Shown here: piece by piece, positions 6,895 through 7,034 of the stretch
Numbering within the stretch: the first letter of the stretch is position 1
How the letters are laid out: the number at the start of each line of letters is the position of its first letter
Assembly: GCA_003694465.1 (NCBI GenBank)
Contig: RFKM01000258.1
Location: 1 to 7,034 of the forward strand
DNA: 7,034 bases
Direction of reading: 5' to 3'
Source of the DNA: Alphaproteobacteria bacterium
GTDB taxonomy: Bacteria; Pseudomonadota; Alphaproteobacteria; Rhodobacterales; Rhodobacteraceae
Program-made: the position numbers and the translations under genes
The notes under the pieces: generated by a model
Database searches by the model: none
What the model was told of the DNA's origin: nothing
The model's input: only the letters and a program-made list of their open reading frames with translations

Positions 6895-7034
6895 ATGCCG
6901 CATCTTGCCCACGAGCTGAGCGAGGATTTTCCCGAATTCGCCGAGAAGCTGGCCGCGCTGCGCGCGGCCGACGGCCATTTTGCCCGGCTCACCGACAAGT
7001 ATCACGAGATCAACCGGCAGGTCATCGAGGCGGA
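6895..7034 (+). CDS. DUF465/YdcH-family small protein, 5' part (runs off right edge)
   Basis: I read 46 complete codons before the edge: MPHLAHELSEDFPEFAEKLA, then ALRAADGHFARLTDKYHEIN and RQVIEA. The H-x-L-x-E-x-FPE opening, hFA-x-L-x-x-KYHEIN middle and predominantly charged helical character are the pattern of the DUF465/YdcH family. These are small (about 70-80 residue) proteins of unknown function that should form a helical hairpin or coiled coil, with no signal peptide. A strong GGAGGA (6881-6886) lies 8 bases before the ATG. It is in the same direction as betA but after a 92-base gap with its own FNR-like box, so it is probably a separate transcription unit unrelated to betaine synthesis. 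The C-terminal part is missing only because the window ends. Confidence 0.85.
   Translation, partial: MPHLAHELSEDFPEFAEKLAALRAADGHFARLTDKYHEINRQVIEA

Noticed and set aside
1..7034. A novel defence, mobile or CRISPR-type system
   Set aside because: I found no direct repeat arrays, transposase or integrase genes, tRNA-linked attachment sites or unassigned large coding regions; every sizeable gene fits the known choline-betaine pathway.

Overview
The window is a compact, GC-rich (roughly two-thirds G+C by eye) stretch of bacterial chromosome that holds a choline and choline-O-sulfate uptake and glycine-betaine synthesis locus. The source is most likely an alphaproteobacterium, probably of the Rhodobacterales. 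That assignment rests on the divergent choXW / betI-betC-betB-betA gene order known from rhizobia and roseobacters, the base composition and codon use, a DUF465/YdcH-type small gene behind an FNR-like box, and an intergenic CTCCCGCCGGAGGC motif I associate with that order. It is an inference, not a sequence match.

Layout. On the minus strand, leftward from about 1467, lie choX (periplasmic choline-binding protein, 1467-535) and the first 145 codons of choW (ABC permease, from 436 to the window edge). A 97-base gap carrying two stem-loops separates them. An 83-base divergent regulatory region (1468-1550) contains a perfect 9-2-9 palindrome at 1493-1512, the best candidate BetI operator. On the plus strand the tightly packed operon betI (TetR-type repressor), betC (choline sulfatase), betB (betaine aldehyde dehydrogenase) and betA (choline dehydrogenase) runs from 1551 to 6802. 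betI and betC overlap by ATGA, and the other gaps are 37 and 20 bases. After betA, a 92-base gap carries an FNR/CRP-family-like box (6812-6825) and leads into a DUF465/YdcH-like small gene cut off by the right edge.

How it works together. ChoX captures choline in the periplasm and ChoW, with an ATPase (ChoV) expected beyond the left edge, imports it. BetC releases choline from choline-O-sulfate in the cytoplasm. BetA oxidises choline to betaine aldehyde, which BetB oxidises to glycine betaine, used as an osmoprotectant or as a carbon and nitrogen source. BetI, whose repression is relieved by choline in characterised relatives, probably controls both arms through the single shared operator.

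All catalytic and ligand-binding residues I could place are intact, and I see no frameshifts, mobile elements, CRISPR arrays or RNA genes. No stretch over 300 bases lacks a gene. This is a known type of system; the less-described material is in the short regulatory gaps.
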